Assembly (NCBI GenBank): GCA_943736015.1
Contig: OX031059.1
Location: 59,283,159-59,347,158 of the forward strand
From: Tridacna crocea
Lineage: Eukaryota > Mollusca > Bivalvia > Cardiida > Cardiidae
Length of the DNA: 64,000 nucleotides
Direction: 5' to 3'
Numbering within the stretch: the first letter of the stretch is position 1; each line of letters starts with the position of its first letter. A program made the translations under genes and the position numbers. Below the pieces are notes generated by a model. The model saw only the letters and a program-made list of their open reading frames with translations. It made no database searches and was not told where the DNA came from. Positions 30,910 to 41,921 of this stretch are shown one piece after another.

Positions 30910-31174
30910 GGCCTGCAATACGTGAAAAGGCGCATCCGGACATTGGCGTAAAGTGTCCCCTCGGATCAGCCTGCGCAGTCCATGCAGGCTGATCCGAGAT
31001 GGCACTTTACGACTTTATTAGATTTTGTGCAAAAGTAAACTTGTGCTAAACGAAAAATTACATAAAAACGGAAAGTGTCGTCTCAGATTAGTCTGCGCGG
31101 ACCGCCGAGGCTGATCAGAGACGACACTTCACACAAATGTCTGAAAATCCCTTTTCGCGTGTTGCAAGCCATAT
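30904..31174. mobile_element. Double-hairpin TIR MITE, copy 2
   Basis: Shares CATATGG with copy 1. The hairpins are CTCGGATCAGCCTGCGCAGT against TGCAGGCTGATCCGAG, and GTCTCAGATTAGTCTGCGCG against GAGGCTGATCAGAGACGAC. A third copy is at 60748. Confidence 0.82.
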
Positions 31175-31278
31175 GCGGATTACTTCGGCTCATTCTAGCT
31201 TAGATATGAGCCACACTCTAGCAAAAGGGGGTTAAATGCATCTCTGTGATGTGTTTTACATTGAAAGTCATCAGATTA

Positions 31279-31506
31279 TTAACCCATTACCACACAATCC
31301 CTTCTTTTGACGACCCTCAAAAATAAGCCTGTAGAAAACATTGTGGGAAAAGGAGAACATGCAGGTAACCAGCATTTTCTCCTTTTCTAAAAATGTTTTC
31401 TACCCTTCACAAAACAAATTTCAAATTTTCAGTCACTTTTACTTTGTCGTCTGCAAATGCTTTCCATTTGGACCAGTCAAGAATTTTGTTGTTTGATAAT
31501 GAGTTA
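31279..31506 (+). mobile_element. TTAA-hairpin MITE
   Basis: Complete 228-bp copy; the right arm is shortened by changes (CTCCTTTTCTAAAAATG). Confidence 0.88.
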
Positions 31507-31521
31507 AGCGTAGATCCATTT

Positions 31522-31787
31522 GTGACCCATCACTCAAAAAGGGACCATCTGGGAATTCTGTACATCAATTACATGAAAACAGATTAATGATAGTGCAGGT
31601 CAGTTTAAGCTGATAATTCAAAAATGATTGTATAACAAGGTACAATGACCACTTTTCATACAGAAAATGTCATGAAAGCAAAAAGTGTCAACCCTGGTCA
31701 GCCTGCGCAATTCATGCAGTCTGACCAAGGTTGACACTTTTCACAGTTCACAATTCCCAGAAGGTCCCTTTTTGTGTAATGGGTCAC
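31522..31787. mobile_element. GTGACCC-ended hairpin MITE, about 265 bp
   Basis: Ends GTGACCCATCACTCAAAAAG and TTTTTGTGTAATGGGTCAC. The internal hairpin AAAGTGTCAACCCTGGTCAG meets CTGACCAAGGTTGACACTTT around GCGCAATTCATGC. Five copies are in the window. Confidence 0.85.
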
Positions 31788-31958
31788 ATTGTATATAAAC
31801 ATTTACTAGAATTGGGGTTAGAATGGTCCTTAGCAATGCAGAAAATTTACAAATAGCAAGAAGTTTTCACAAATGCATTAAGCGACCTTTTCACATAGCA
31901 TCGCTCAATTATATTTATTCAGTCTTATTCAAAGGTTGAGTGTACAATAAAAGTGAAT

Positions 31959-32221
31959 CAGGGTGTCTGGAAAGTATGGTAACACTTTTGTATATGTGAA
32001 ATATAGCTTTTAATTTCAGATAAGGAGATAAAGATTTATTTATAATTCTGATATGAAATGTATATAAAAGTTTTACATATTAAATTAAAATTGAGTAAAC
32101 ATATCTTACAAAATTACTTACACATTTTATACATATGTATATAAATTTTCATCTCTTTAAATGAAATTTAAAGTCATATTACAAATGTACAAAAGTGTTA
32201 CCTAACTTTCCGGACACCCTG
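31959..32221. mobile_element. CAGGGTGTC-ended TIR MITE, 263 bp
   Basis: Ends CAGGGTGTCTGGAAAGTATG and CTAACTTTCCGGACACCCTG. The inverted arms extend about 34 bp with five or fewer mismatches (GGTAACACTTTTGTA). No ORF; a clear target duplication is not visible. The termini resemble IS630/Tc1/mariner-type ends, but that is only a resemblance. Confidence 0.75.
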
Positions 32222-32417
32222 TTCTACTGAAACTAAAAAACTCGGAAAGAACTTTAACATATATAAGTGACTCAGTAGCTGACAGTATAGATCTGAGATC
32301 AGACTGCACATTTTCTTAAATCTTGATCTATGCTATCCGGCAAACGCCCTTCTTTACACATGTGGTATTGAAAGAGTTACAGAGAAAAGGCCTTGTACTG
32401 CTATCCAAAATTAATCC

Positions 32418-32530
32418 TATACCACAATCCCGCCTTTCTACACCCCTGCCTTTCTACACCCCTGCCTTTCTACACCCCTGTGAAAGAAGCCTTTTGAAAA
32501 CATTGTTGAAAAAGGAGAAAATGCTGGTAA
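32418..32530 (+). mobile_element. TTAA-hairpin MITE fragment with a triplicated 16-bp word
   Basis: Left internal part and left arm. GCCTTTCTACACCCCT is repeated three times exactly (32432-32479) where a single CACCCCTG is expected. Confidence 0.7.
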
Positions 32531-32740
32531 CCATTCCAGGAATCTTCTTTTACCAGTACTAAGCACACTTTTCTTTCTAAGCCACTAGCTGCTTTCCCAC
32601 ATAATCATCGTCGAAACAATGGTCAGTGGTGGGAGAGGAATGAATCCTGTCGCACTGACTATGGTCATGGTTGGGGAACGAACCTTGGACCTTGTGTTCT
32701 CAAATACTGAACACTAACAACTGAGCTGCCGGGGCTAGGT
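32531..32740 (-). mobile_element. tRNA-derived SINE, minus strand
   Basis: Read on the minus strand, the head GCCCCGGCAGCTCAGTTGTT has an A box, and AAGGTTCGTTCCCC (about 32670-32685) is a good B box. The following part includes GTGGCTTAGAAAGAAAAGTG, the central domain shared with the SINE at 14761. Confidence 0.75.
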
Positions 32741-32997
32741 AAAGTACGAATAAAGGCTAAATGATAAATAAACAGGTGTGTGTACATGCAGTAGTATTTA
32801 TCTACAATAATACCTGATGAATATTTAGATTAAATGGTACCGGTATTTTGTGGCCTAGGGATAATGCAGTTTTCTTCTCTTGAGACGTAAATCTTAAAAT
32901 AATACACAAACAGTGGAGAGATCAAATCGCCCGTCACTCTTCATTGAAAATACAGAGAGCTACAAAGGCTCATATTTGTAGTACTGTTGATCCACTG

Positions 32998-33224
32998 AAT
33001 TCTTTACCTAACTACGAATTTTTAGACTAATCCAAAGAATTTGCATACGACGAAATACACGTGACTCACATATTGAAACTTATTTTAGAATGGGAAGAAA
33101 ACATTGTGGGAAATAGAGAAAATGCTGGTTACCAGCATTTTCTCCATTTCCCACAATGTTTTCAGTAGGCTTTTTCTTCCAAGATCGATTTCAAGAAACT
33201 TGTGATAGTGTGGTAAAGGGTTTA
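32998..33224 (-). mobile_element. TTAA-hairpin MITE
   Basis: Arms GTGGGAAATAGAGAAAATGC and GCATTTTCTCCATTTCCCAC; the A-for-A change is paired at one position and one mismatch remains. Confidence 0.85.
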
Positions 33225-33387
33225 GTCGCTGCGTCCATTAGCAAATTTACAATAGTTGACTTTAGAAGCACCTTTGTGGTTGAAGGAGAAAGTGTTATGT
33301 CTACGAGAACTTCACTCATTTAACGGCATGTCTTGCAAAAGTCATCTGTGACAGGAAAAAGATGAATGCGGATTGTAATTAGTGTGC

Positions 33388-33472
33388 TAACTCTACCAAA
33401 CGAAAAAAAAAAATCAGACTTGTCCAAATTCAAAGCATTTGCAGACGACAAATTAAAGGTTGCACAAATTAA
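33388..33472 (-). mobile_element. TTAA-hairpin MITE fragment
   Basis: Left end to GGTTGCACAAATTAA; followed at once by the next copy. Confidence 0.62.
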
Positions 33473-33810
33473 CTCATTACCAAACGACAAAATTTTAGGA
33501 TTGTCCAAATCGAAAGCATTTGCAGACGACAAAATAAAAGTGACTGAAAATTAAAATTTGACATTTGTTTTGTGAAGGGTAGAAAACATTGTGGGAATAT
33601 GAGAAAATGCTGGTTACCAACATTTTCTCCTTTTCCCACAATGTTTTCTAAAGGCTTCTTTTTTAGGGTCGTCAAAAGTAGGGATTCTGTGGCAATGAGT
33701 TAAGACATTTTTCTTTGATAGGGTAGAAAACATTATGGGAAAAAAGGGGAAAATGCATTATCTCCTTTTCCCACAATCTTTTCAAAAGTCTCCTTCCTTG
33801 AGGGACTTTA
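33469..33810 (-). mobile_element. TTAA-hairpin MITE plus a following hairpin fragment
   Basis: 33469-33703 is complete (arm change GGAATATGAG, unpaired). 33714-33810 is a separate hairpin-and-right-side fragment with a shortened centre (AAAATGCATTATCTCC). Confidence 0.8.
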
Positions 33811-34349
33811 TTTTTGACAAACCTTGCCTATCTATTCATAATGAATAATGCTTGCCGAGCAGAACGTGCAGTCTGACCTGAAGTCTACGCTCTCCGATAA
33901 GATGTCTCCCCCCTCCCCCCCAAATGCATTTCAAACAACAATGATTGGATTTTTTCTGTTGGCATAAAAGTTTCATTTCTTTTATCTAGCAGCATAAGGG
34001 TGATATGACAGCGGAATCTCTTTGAATTATAGTAGACTGGTTTATTATAAATGTACTGGACCTACTGCTTCTTTGGTAACCCACTTTCAAGGCATTGAAT
34101 TTTGGCATGAAAGGCAGAGTAAAAAGATAGTAGAACATGTATTGCCCCCCTATCTTGTATGTTTTTTCTGGTATATAAACATAGCGGTGCATCTAAGGTT
34201 TTGTTTTATAAACAAGTTTGTTTACACAAATACTTGTTTTTTTTTTCGCAGTTTCTGTTTGATCTTGTCGAACATACAGCTGCTTAGATGCAGCGTCTCG
34301 GATTACCCATAATTCTTTTCTGGCACTAGGTGGCGTTTGATGTACAATA
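33811..34349 (+). other. Gene-poor stretch, possible 5' flank of the exon at 34350
   Basis: Contains a C-rich run (CCCCCCTCCCCCCC, 33908) and T runs. No clear promoter motif; one worn GACAGTG-type hairpin near 33865. Confidence 0.35.
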
Positions 34350-34415
34350 ATGGATGGACTGGTACCTTGTCTTATCCTCAGAGAAATAATTTACAGAAGT
34401 GAAGCCGAGAACCAG
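34350..34415 (+). CDS. Candidate first coding exon of an unrecognised gene
   Basis: ATG in the context ACAATAATGG opens 22 codons (MDGLVPCLIL ... SEAENQ) ending at CAG|GTAACC, a good donor. It is not made of any repeat family in the window. The donor's TAACC lies at the left end of a worn TTAA-hairpin MITE, so the intron may start in the MITE. I find no convincing next exon, and the protein is not recognised. Chance is a real alternative. Confidence 0.28.
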
Positions 34416-34580
34416 GTAACCCTGTACTAAATGATTCCAAGATTTATAGACTCTGAGAAAGAAGGCGTTTGGAAACACCCGCTTTTAACCAGCATTTCTA
34501 TTTTTTTCCCACGGTGTTTTGCACAATTTTATGACCAGTCAACTCGTTTAGGCTTTTGTTTGTAAATGTTACCAATATGG
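34415..34580 (+). mobile_element. TTAA-hairpin MITE, old
   Basis: GTAACCCTGTACTAAATGATT then ACTCTGAGAAAGAAGGCG; the left arm is lost and the right arm is TTTTTTCCCACGGTGTTTT. Confidence 0.6.
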
Positions 34581-34846
34581 GCAACCTTAAACTATAATAA
34601 AAGTATGTCTGGTAGAGCATGTTTTACGATAATGAAGATTTGAGAGTGGGTAAAGCTATGTGATATATCACGATAATTCTATCCTTATCACGCATTTCTA
34701 GCTGAAGAAGAATTTATTCCAGATTAGAGTAATCTGTCAAATGGTGCTTAATTTGTAGATTTCTAGGCGATAAAAGCCATCCGAACCCCTTTTATCCGTC
34801 TTGCACGCCGTCTGCATGTCTCGTTTGGTCGCAGCTGACAAGCCCC

Positions 34847-35037
34847 TCAACCTTTTACCTCACAACCCCGACTTTCAACGACCCTGATAAGCCTTTTGAA
34901 AACATTGTGGGACAAGTAGAAAATGCTGATAACCAACATTTTCTCCTTTTCTCACAAAGTTTACTACTGCCCTTTTGTCGTCTGCAAATGCTTTCAATTT
35001 GGACAAAATTGAAATTCTGTCGTCTTGTAAAGGGTTG
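34847..35037 (+). mobile_element. TTAA-hairpin MITE
   Basis: AACCTTTTACCTCACAACCC to TCTTGTAAAGGGTTG; internal deletion right of the hairpin. Confidence 0.8.
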
Positions 35038-35051
35038 ACCTGCTATGTAAC

Positions 35052-35275
35052 TTAACACAGTACCAAACGACTATATTTTAGGCTTGTCCGAATTGAAAGC
35101 ATTTGCAGACGACAAAATAAAAGTGACTGAAAATTTGAAATTTGTTTTGTGGAGGGTAGAAAACATTGTGGGAAAAGGAGAAAATGCTACCAGCATTTTC
35201 TCCTTTTCCCACAATGTTTTTAAAGGTTTCTTTCTCAGGGGCGTCAAAAGTAGGGATTGTGTGGTAATGGGTTAA
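35052..35275 (-). mobile_element. TTAA-hairpin MITE
   Basis: Complete ends; the palindrome centre is shortened to AAATGCTACCAGCATTT. Confidence 0.87.
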
Positions 35276-35403
35276 ATGAAACCCTCTTTGTTTTAAAAAT
35301 CACAAATAATCATGCTCCTATTTCAAAGTTATCTGTTGGGGTGACAATGCCCCATTCGGACAGTTTAGATAAAAAATCGGACTGCATATTATGTGATATG
35401 ATA

Positions 35404-35631
35404 TTAACTCATTACCAAATGACAAAATTTAGACTGGTCCAAATTGAAAGCATTTGCAGACGACAAAATAAAGGTGAATGAAAAATTGGAATTTGTCCTT
35501 GGAAGTGTAGAAAATACTGTGGGAAAAGGAGAAAATGCTGGTTACCAGCATGTTCTCCTTTTCCCGCAGTGTTTTCAAAAGGCTTCTTTCTCAGGGCCGT
35601 CAAAAGTAGGGATTGTGTGGTAATGGGTTAA
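35404..35631 (-). mobile_element. TTAA-hairpin MITE
   Basis: Complete 228-bp copy with an almost perfect palindrome. Confidence 0.9.
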
Positions 35632-35680
35632 TCTACGCTATCCACAAAAGGTCCTTGGATCGTGCCTTTTAGGCTAAGGG

Positions 35681-35912
35681 TTAACCCTTTACGCCATAAG
35701 GCATTTCTATCGTATCTGTAATTGACCCTAAATAGCAGCAAAGATGAAGCCTTTTCTTTTCTTATGTGTACATAACACCTTTTCATAGTGTAGAAAACAG
35801 TGGCAAAAGGTGAAATTGCCCGTCACGAGCAATTTCACCTTTTGCCACAATGTTTTCCAAAGGCTCCTACAAACAAAGCTTAGAAATGAATATCTATGGA
35901 GTAAAGGGTTAA
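35681..35912 (+). mobile_element. TTAA-hairpin MITE, subfamily B (covarying arms)
   Basis: Same arm set as the copy at 4769 (AAAAGGTGAAATTGC and GCAATTTCACCTTTT) and the same internal flank (GTATCTGTAATTGACCC). Confidence 0.86.
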
Positions 35913-36244
35913 AGAATTGTGTACATTTGCTTTGGTTCAGTAGGCTAACAAATGTATATAGCCTTTTGCTGTCTTTCATATCGTATATAGTGAAGTCGCA
36001 ATTTACTCAAAAGCGAGTACATGTACGATATCAGATTGAAAAAAATCAGTGAAAACGGACCATCGAACATCACTTGAAACTGGACTCTTTAGCTCTCGAC
36101 TTTATCACAGCTCTCCAACTTCGCAGGCGGTAAAAGAAACGCTGCTCGGTTGATAATAGTTGCTTTGAAAGGGTAGAAATCCATAGAAGTGTTCATGCGC
36201 CGACTTCTGCAACGTCATTGAAGCCATTGCCGAAAGAAAACGTT

Positions 36245-36450
36245 TTAACTCATTACCAGACGACAAAGTTTTTGGCTTGTCCAAATCAAAGGCATTAAAT
36301 TTTGCAGATGACAAATTACAAGTGACTGAAAATTTGAAACTTGTTTTGTGAAGGGTAGAAAACATTGTGGGAAAAGGAGAAAATGCTTGAAGATTTGAAA
36401 TTTGTTTTGTGAAGGGTAGAAAATATTGTGAGAAAAGGAGAAAATGCTGA
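36245..36450 (-). mobile_element. TTAA-hairpin MITE, left half with an internal duplication
   Basis: TTTGTTTTGTGAAGGGTAGA with the left hairpin arm is present twice in tandem (36332 and 36397); the right half is absent. Confidence 0.75.
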
Positions 36451-36455
36451 TGTCT

Positions 36456-37486
36456 ATGCAGTCTGATCTTGATCTACACTGTCCCCAAAAAGGGCAGTAA
36501 ATCGCGCGTAGCAGCCCAAGGGTTAAAGGTGGGTTTTCAGATTTTGGGACGAAAATTTTACAGAAATACAAAAAATAATCTTATACTCCCAAAGCCTTAT
36601 AATTTTCATTCGAAAACCATCCGACAGCTAGATAAGTTAGAGATTTACTACTGAAGGGAAATACGGTCTATTTTTACATGAGCAACTCATTCATTTACAT
36701 ACCGGAAATATACAGACGAAGCTTCAAACATAGAAATCCGAAGTTCTAGACATTATGGAAACTAATTACATAATTATTTGTTATGTTATGGAATTTAGTA
36801 GTCATAATCACGTGCAAGTCACTTAACATTCCCACAATGCTTTTTTGATTTTGGCGGGAAATCTAAAATAGCTTAAGAGGCTACGTAGCCTTTTAAAGGA
36901 ATACCACCAAAATTTTTTTGTTTGTAATTTTATGATTCTTTATTACTGATGATTTGTATTGTTTTTTCATATAATTTTCAGTCACATATATATTTTTTAA
37001 TTTTGTGTGATGTGAAAATTCTAAATACCCACCTTTAAGTTGCGTCGTTGGGTAAGAAATTACAAAAAAAAACAGATAAATGTTCTGTACAGTTTTATAG
37101 ACATGCTCTATTGTTTTATCTTACTATTTAAGTCTTCTTCGGAATAGATGGGAAGGCTATGATTTATTGCACAAAAATTACCATAAAAAAATTAACGACA
37201 GTAAATTACAGCATAATTAGTCAACCCTCGCCTTGTTTTACATTTTGCCTCATGGACGCCTTGGACTACATCTTTGATGTCTTAGACGAAATATATCATT
37301 TTTTTTGTATGATAATGGTTCCATCAAGATCAAACTGCACAGAAAGTACGGTCTGACTTTGGATCTATTCTCTCTGCAACTATACATATTCGTAAATATG
37401 ACCAAAAATTCTATTGGATTGTAGTGACAAGATACTTTTATTCAACGTTTTGTTCAAATTCTTTATTTATTTTTTCACGAGTAAGA
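36456..37486 (+). other. Intergenic, one half-hairpin then nothing clear
   Basis: 36458-36525 is a half copy of the small hairpin family (GCAGTCTGATCTTGATCTAC). 36526-37486 is AT-rich with no exon I can support. Confidence 0.4.
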
Positions 37487-37708
37487 GTAAACTCTTCACC
37501 AGATAAGCCCGAGTTTTAACGACCCGGAGGAAGAAGCATTTTGAAAACATTGCGGGAAAAGGAGAAAATGCTGGCAACCAGCATTTTTTCCTTTTCCCAC
37601 TATGTTTTCAACCTTATCAAATACAGAAAATATAAATTATTATTTCGTCTGCAAATGCTTTGAATAAGGATCCGTCTGAAATATATGTTGTTGTCTGATA
37701 TAGAGTTA
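37487..37708 (+). mobile_element. TTAA-hairpin MITE
   Basis: Complete; the hairpin is well kept (GCTGGCAACCAGC centre). Confidence 0.85.
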
Positions 37709-37995
37709 TCTCTATAACTCGTAAAGGCAAGTATGATGAATATTTGCTGAGAGAGTAGATCAAAATCAGTCTATACATGCTGTCAAGTCTGATCTCGAAT
37801 CTACACTCAGCGATATTCTTGGCAGATATTTTTTAGCCAAGACCTTTGGACCTGATATATCTCGTTAAATGATTGACTTGTCTTTTAAAATATTCCAAAA
37901 ACATTTTGACATTTTGGAAAAGGAGAAAATGCTTGTTACAAGTAAAACATTTTTCCTTAGATAAATACAAACATGAAATCGTTCGGGAAAAAAAT

Positions 37996-38254
37996 GTGAC
38001 CCGTCACGTGAAAAGGGGTTTTCTGGAAATTCCGTACACCAATTAGATTAAAACAGATCAAAGACAGTGCACGTCAATTTAAGTTGATAGTTAAAAAATG
38101 ATTGTATAGTAAGATAGAATGACCACTTTACATACAGAAAATATCGTGAAAGCGAAAAGTGACCATCCTGGTCAGTCTGAGCAATCTGCGCAGGCTGACC
38201 AGGTCGACACTTTTCGCAGTTCCCAGATGATCTCTTTTTTGCATGACTGGTCAC
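37996..38254. mobile_element. GTGACCC-ended hairpin MITE
   Basis: GTGACCCGTCACGTGAAAAG to TTTTGCATGACTGGTCAC; hairpin AGTGACCATCCTGGTCAG against CTGACCAGGTCGACACTT. Confidence 0.8.
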
Positions 38255-38302
38255 AAATGCAGAATGAGTGTGTGTGACCATGAAGTTTTGCTCTGGATCG
38301 AG

Positions 38303-38450
38303 TTAATCCTTTACAACACAATTCCGAGTTTAAACGACTCACAGGAAGAATTATTTTGCAGACGTTGTGGGAAAAGCAGAAAATGCTTTTAACCAGTGAA
38401 GCATTTTCCCTAGCGTCATACTGAGGCGAGATCGTTCAGCAAAGCGTTAA
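38303..38450 (+). mobile_element. TTAA-hairpin MITE with shortened hairpin
   Basis: TTAATCCTTTACAACACAAT to CAGCAAAGCGTTAA. Confidence 0.68.
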
Positions 38451-38521
38451 TCCATATCCTGCCGAATAGCTTAAATGGTAGATTCAAGTCAATAGTTTTA
38501 AAATTCAAAAGTTGCAATTTT

Positions 38522-38633
38522 ATGTGTGTGTGTGTGTGTTTTTGTTTTTCAAAGGAGAAATACCTATTAATTCGACAGTGTAGATCCAGTGTAGATTCTG
38601 TGCAGTTTGATCTTGATCTACACTGTCCGCAAT
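38522..38633. repeat. (TG)n microsatellite and GACAGTGTAGATC hairpin
   Basis: (TG)8 or so at 38522-38539, then GACAGTGTAGATCCAGTGTA and TTGATCTACACTGTCCGC at 38573-38630. Confidence 0.65.
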
Positions 38634-39099
38634 AGGTGATAGAGTCGCTCTTGGAAAGACAAGGGTGAAGTCAGCGTGTGTGAGCATGACGTTTAACGCT
38701 GATGTAGGTAGCCCATCAAAACGTCGGACGTGACAAGTTTTGATGTATGTGCCCTGAAAATCGACGGCAACAGCGTAACGTAGACTCCTCAACTGGCAAA
38801 GGTAGCCGCGCGTTAAACTCGTTTTGTGAACATGGTTGCCCTTTGCGATAAAACGTGCCGTCTTATATTTGATCTTTATCTTAAAATATAGGGTCAAAAC
38901 AGCATGGAAGATGCATAAACTTTTTTTTCCCCACTGTTAATCCATTAAGCTCCTTTCTCAAATGAAGTTTCCTTGCAGCCAGTGTAGATCAAGATCTGAC
39001 TACACATTTCGTCCATCTACCGGCCTTTGGAGTCAGATTTCTTTTTATCACAAAGTAAGACATAGACACCCTTTCGCTGTAAAGGTTGGTCCGTAAGCC
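38634..39099 (+). other. Intergenic, no feature seen
   Basis: A half-hairpin near 38975 (CAGTGTAGATCAAGATCTGA). An open frame on the minus strand reads through this and the hairpin but has no family features. Confidence 0.4.
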
Positions 39100-39317
39100 T
39101 TAATCAATCTTTACCACACACTGAAGACTTTTAACGAGATGATGAAAAGTCCTTTTGAAAACACTGTGGAAAATGGCGAAAATGCTGGTAACCAGCATTT
39201 TCTCCTTTTCCCACAAAGTTTTCTATCATATCAAAGCAAAATTGCACCATCTGAGCCACTTTGAACAATGCTTTCAATTCGGATCGGTATAAAATTTTGC
39301 AGTGTGGTAACGGGTTA
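39100..39317 (+). mobile_element. TTAA-hairpin MITE
   Basis: Hairpin intact; the right internal block is shortened. Confidence 0.82.
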
Positions 39318-39487
39318 AAAAGAAAACATACAAAAATCACTTCTAGATTACTCTCACACTGGCTTTAGAGTAAAGACCGCTTCAGGAAGATAGCCAGGTT
39401 CACAGTTAAGTTTTAACTACTGAGCAGCACCTTGGCAAAAAGGGGTTTAATGCCTTTTCGTGATGTACTACACCAAAGCACCACCAT

Positions 39488-39571
39488 TATTTCCTCCTTT
39501 TCTCACAATGCTTTTAAATACCTATTCCTTCAGGATCGTTTAAACACGGGATCGTTTTATAAAGCGTTAAA
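39488..39571 (-). mobile_element. TTAA-hairpin MITE fragment (right end)
   Basis: TCCTCCTTTTCTCACAATGC to ATAAAGCGTTAA. Confidence 0.6.
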
Positions 39572-39993
39572 TTCTGAAATTGATTGTAGAAACCCCACTG
39601 ATTGGCTGGGACAGCATATGTCGCCCAATCAGACGTCTAGTTCTGCATTTGAGAATTTAAATCAATTTTAGAAATGGAGATAGATTTGGTTCTTGAGATG
39701 GCAACAGGCGGGTAACTAGTCTATATAAAAAAAGAGAAGGTAGAAAAGATGAAACATGTATTTATGATTTTTCATTTACAAAGACACATAAAGTTTATAT
39801 AGCACATGAACACACTCAACAAAACCTCTGAACTGCCACTTTCAAACTGTTATTTCCCGTCCAGAAAAGAGACAATTTAAGTCATTCGGCTTTTTTGCAG
39901 AATAATTGACCAATGAAATGTTATACCTCAGCCCAAGTTTGAAAAGAATCGATTGACTTGTTGGCCATCATATTAGGTATTTATTTAGTGCTT

Positions 39994-40231
39994 GTGACCC
40001 ATAACGCAAACAGGGACCTTCTGGGAACTGCGAAAAGTGTCAGCCCTGGTCAGACTGCGCGAATTGCGCAGGCTGACCAGGGTTGACACTTTTCGCATTA
40101 ATGACATTTTCTGTATAAAAAGTGGTCATTTTTGAATTATCAACTTAAACTGACCTGCACTGTCGTTGATCTATTTTCATCTACTTGATGTACAGAATTC
40201 CCAGATGTTCCTTTTTTTGCGTGTTGGGACA
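39994..40231. mobile_element. GTGACCC-ended hairpin MITE, inverted
   Basis: GTGACCCATAACGCAAACAG with the hairpin close to the left end (GTGTCAGCCCTGGTCAGACT against CTGACCAGGGTTGACAC). Confidence 0.82.
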
Positions 40232-40394
40232 TTTATTCTTTAAACATTGAAATGGTTTAACAATCGAATTCTTGAAAATTCCATGCTCGTTTTCTCGGAT
40301 TATATGTTAGTGTGGAAAATATTTTTTATATTTTACTTACGGTTGACTTAATTTCAGTAAGTTTTTAACCATTTGCCGGACAATCCTGAATATT

Positions 40395-40470
40395 TACTTA
40401 AAAACCTCGTAACTATAGCTTGAAACAAGCTGTAGTTACGAGGTTTTCGAAGTAAACCAACGATATATCA
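40395..40470. repeat. Palindrome, partner of 45342
   Basis: AAAACCTCGTAACTATAGCT TG meets CAAGCTGTAGTTACGAGGTT around GAAA. The outer left arm is lost, while the right arm keeps AGTAAACCAACGAT. Confidence 0.75.
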
Positions 40471-40851
40471 AAAATTGTTTCCATGTAACTGTCTATTGAG
40501 TGGTCAAATTTGGAGCAAAAACAAGAGTGGCGGTTTAGAAGTTTTACTGAGTGTGTAATATTCTATGACATATTCACAGAAGTCACAAAGTACAAGTGTT
40601 TTTGAATGAAAATAAAATAATTATATGCAGTCGTTTTTGTGCTAAGTTACAACAATGAAATTAAATAATAATGGATCTGAGACCGCTCAAGAATCGAAGA
40701 TTTTGCAGTAATCGTATACATGATTCTGACCATTGAATTTACAAAAAAAAAAAGAAGTGGACCCTAACCGAAACAGGGAGCTGCAGTAAATTTGTAAATT
40801 TAAAAAAGAAATTGTAAGAATTAGACATCTTTGATATTTGCAGAACTTGCT

Positions 40852-41064
40852 CAAACTCCTTACAAAACAACACTGAAACTTTAGACCGGTCCAAATTGAA
40901 AGCGCTTTCAGATAACAAAATAAACCTAACTAATAAATTGAAAATTGTTTCCAGCCGGGTAGAAAACATTGTGGGAAAAGGAGAAAATGCTGGTTACCAC
41001 AATGTTTTCAAAAGGCTTCTATCTCAGGGTCGAAAAACCCAGGGATTGTTTGGTAAAGGGTTAA
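40852..41064 (-). mobile_element. TTAA-hairpin MITE, right arm deleted
   Basis: The left arm ends GCTGGTTACCACAATGTTTT; the right end GGTAAAGGGTTAA is present. Confidence 0.82.
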
Positions 41065-41441
41065 CTCAGAAACAGACTAATTGTGTATGCTTTTCAACAA
41101 CCCGAATACCAGTAATCACTATGAAACAGCACTGCACAAGTTTTAGACAAATTTTCTCTTTTTTTGTATTGCGCCTCAGGGTATTGACATTTTCCTAGCT
41201 TTACAATCGAGGGAACAAAGATATGGATTAAAAGAGCTGATAAATGTTTAGTATAGTGGGGGAAAATGATCAGTTAGATCTATAGAGCTCTAAGCAAAGG
41301 ATATTGTTTTGATTTCAAGATTAAAAGTATCATCGAGACGATTCTAAGTATCGACAACATAGGGGTTGAAAAGAAATAATGGATTTAGAATACCTGGAGT
41401 TCTAATTAAACTATCTGCAAGTACCGCACTTTGCTATTGCT

Positions 41442-41587
41442 GGTGTAATGCAGAGAAATGACCCTCCCCTACAAAATGACCCGGGTCATTATTCTACCTA
41501 GAGCAATTACCCCAGAAGTCATTTCTCTACGTAGAGGAATGGCCATGGGTCATTTTGTAAGGGAGGGTCATTTCTCTCCATTTCACC
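41442..41587. mobile_element. 146-bp foldback element
   Basis: Left arm GAGAAATGACCCTCCCCTAC then AAAATGACCC; right arm GGGTCATTTTGTAAGGGAGG then GTCATTTCTC. About 40-bp arms with few mismatches, around a centre with TACCTAGAG and CTCTACGTAGAGG. Confidence 0.8.
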
Positions 41588-41921
41588 GGCATCAAGAAAG
41601 TTGATGTGTCGAAAGCGTATCCTTGGAGACGTTACTTACTAACCACACAAAATAAATTACTTGCTAACCACATAAAATAAACCACTGCATCCTAGAACGA
41701 AATAGATATCCTATATGAATTACCTTATTCAACACGTTTGGGGCTGAAATTAAAGTCAGCATAATATAACATTTACTGCATTGGCCAATGAAAAAAAAAA
41801 CATAACATATTTGTGAGCCGACATGACGAAAGGAGAGAGGGTGGGGCGGCAAATATGTTTCGCCTCCTCTTGGCCATACTCAATCCATTTCCAAATAAGG
41901 CCTGCAATTTGTTTTAAGCAA

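Noticed and set aside
38520-38897. 125-codon minus-strand frame
   Set aside because: Runs through a (TG)n tract and a hairpin repeat (DSVDQDQTAQ-type translation seen with that family).
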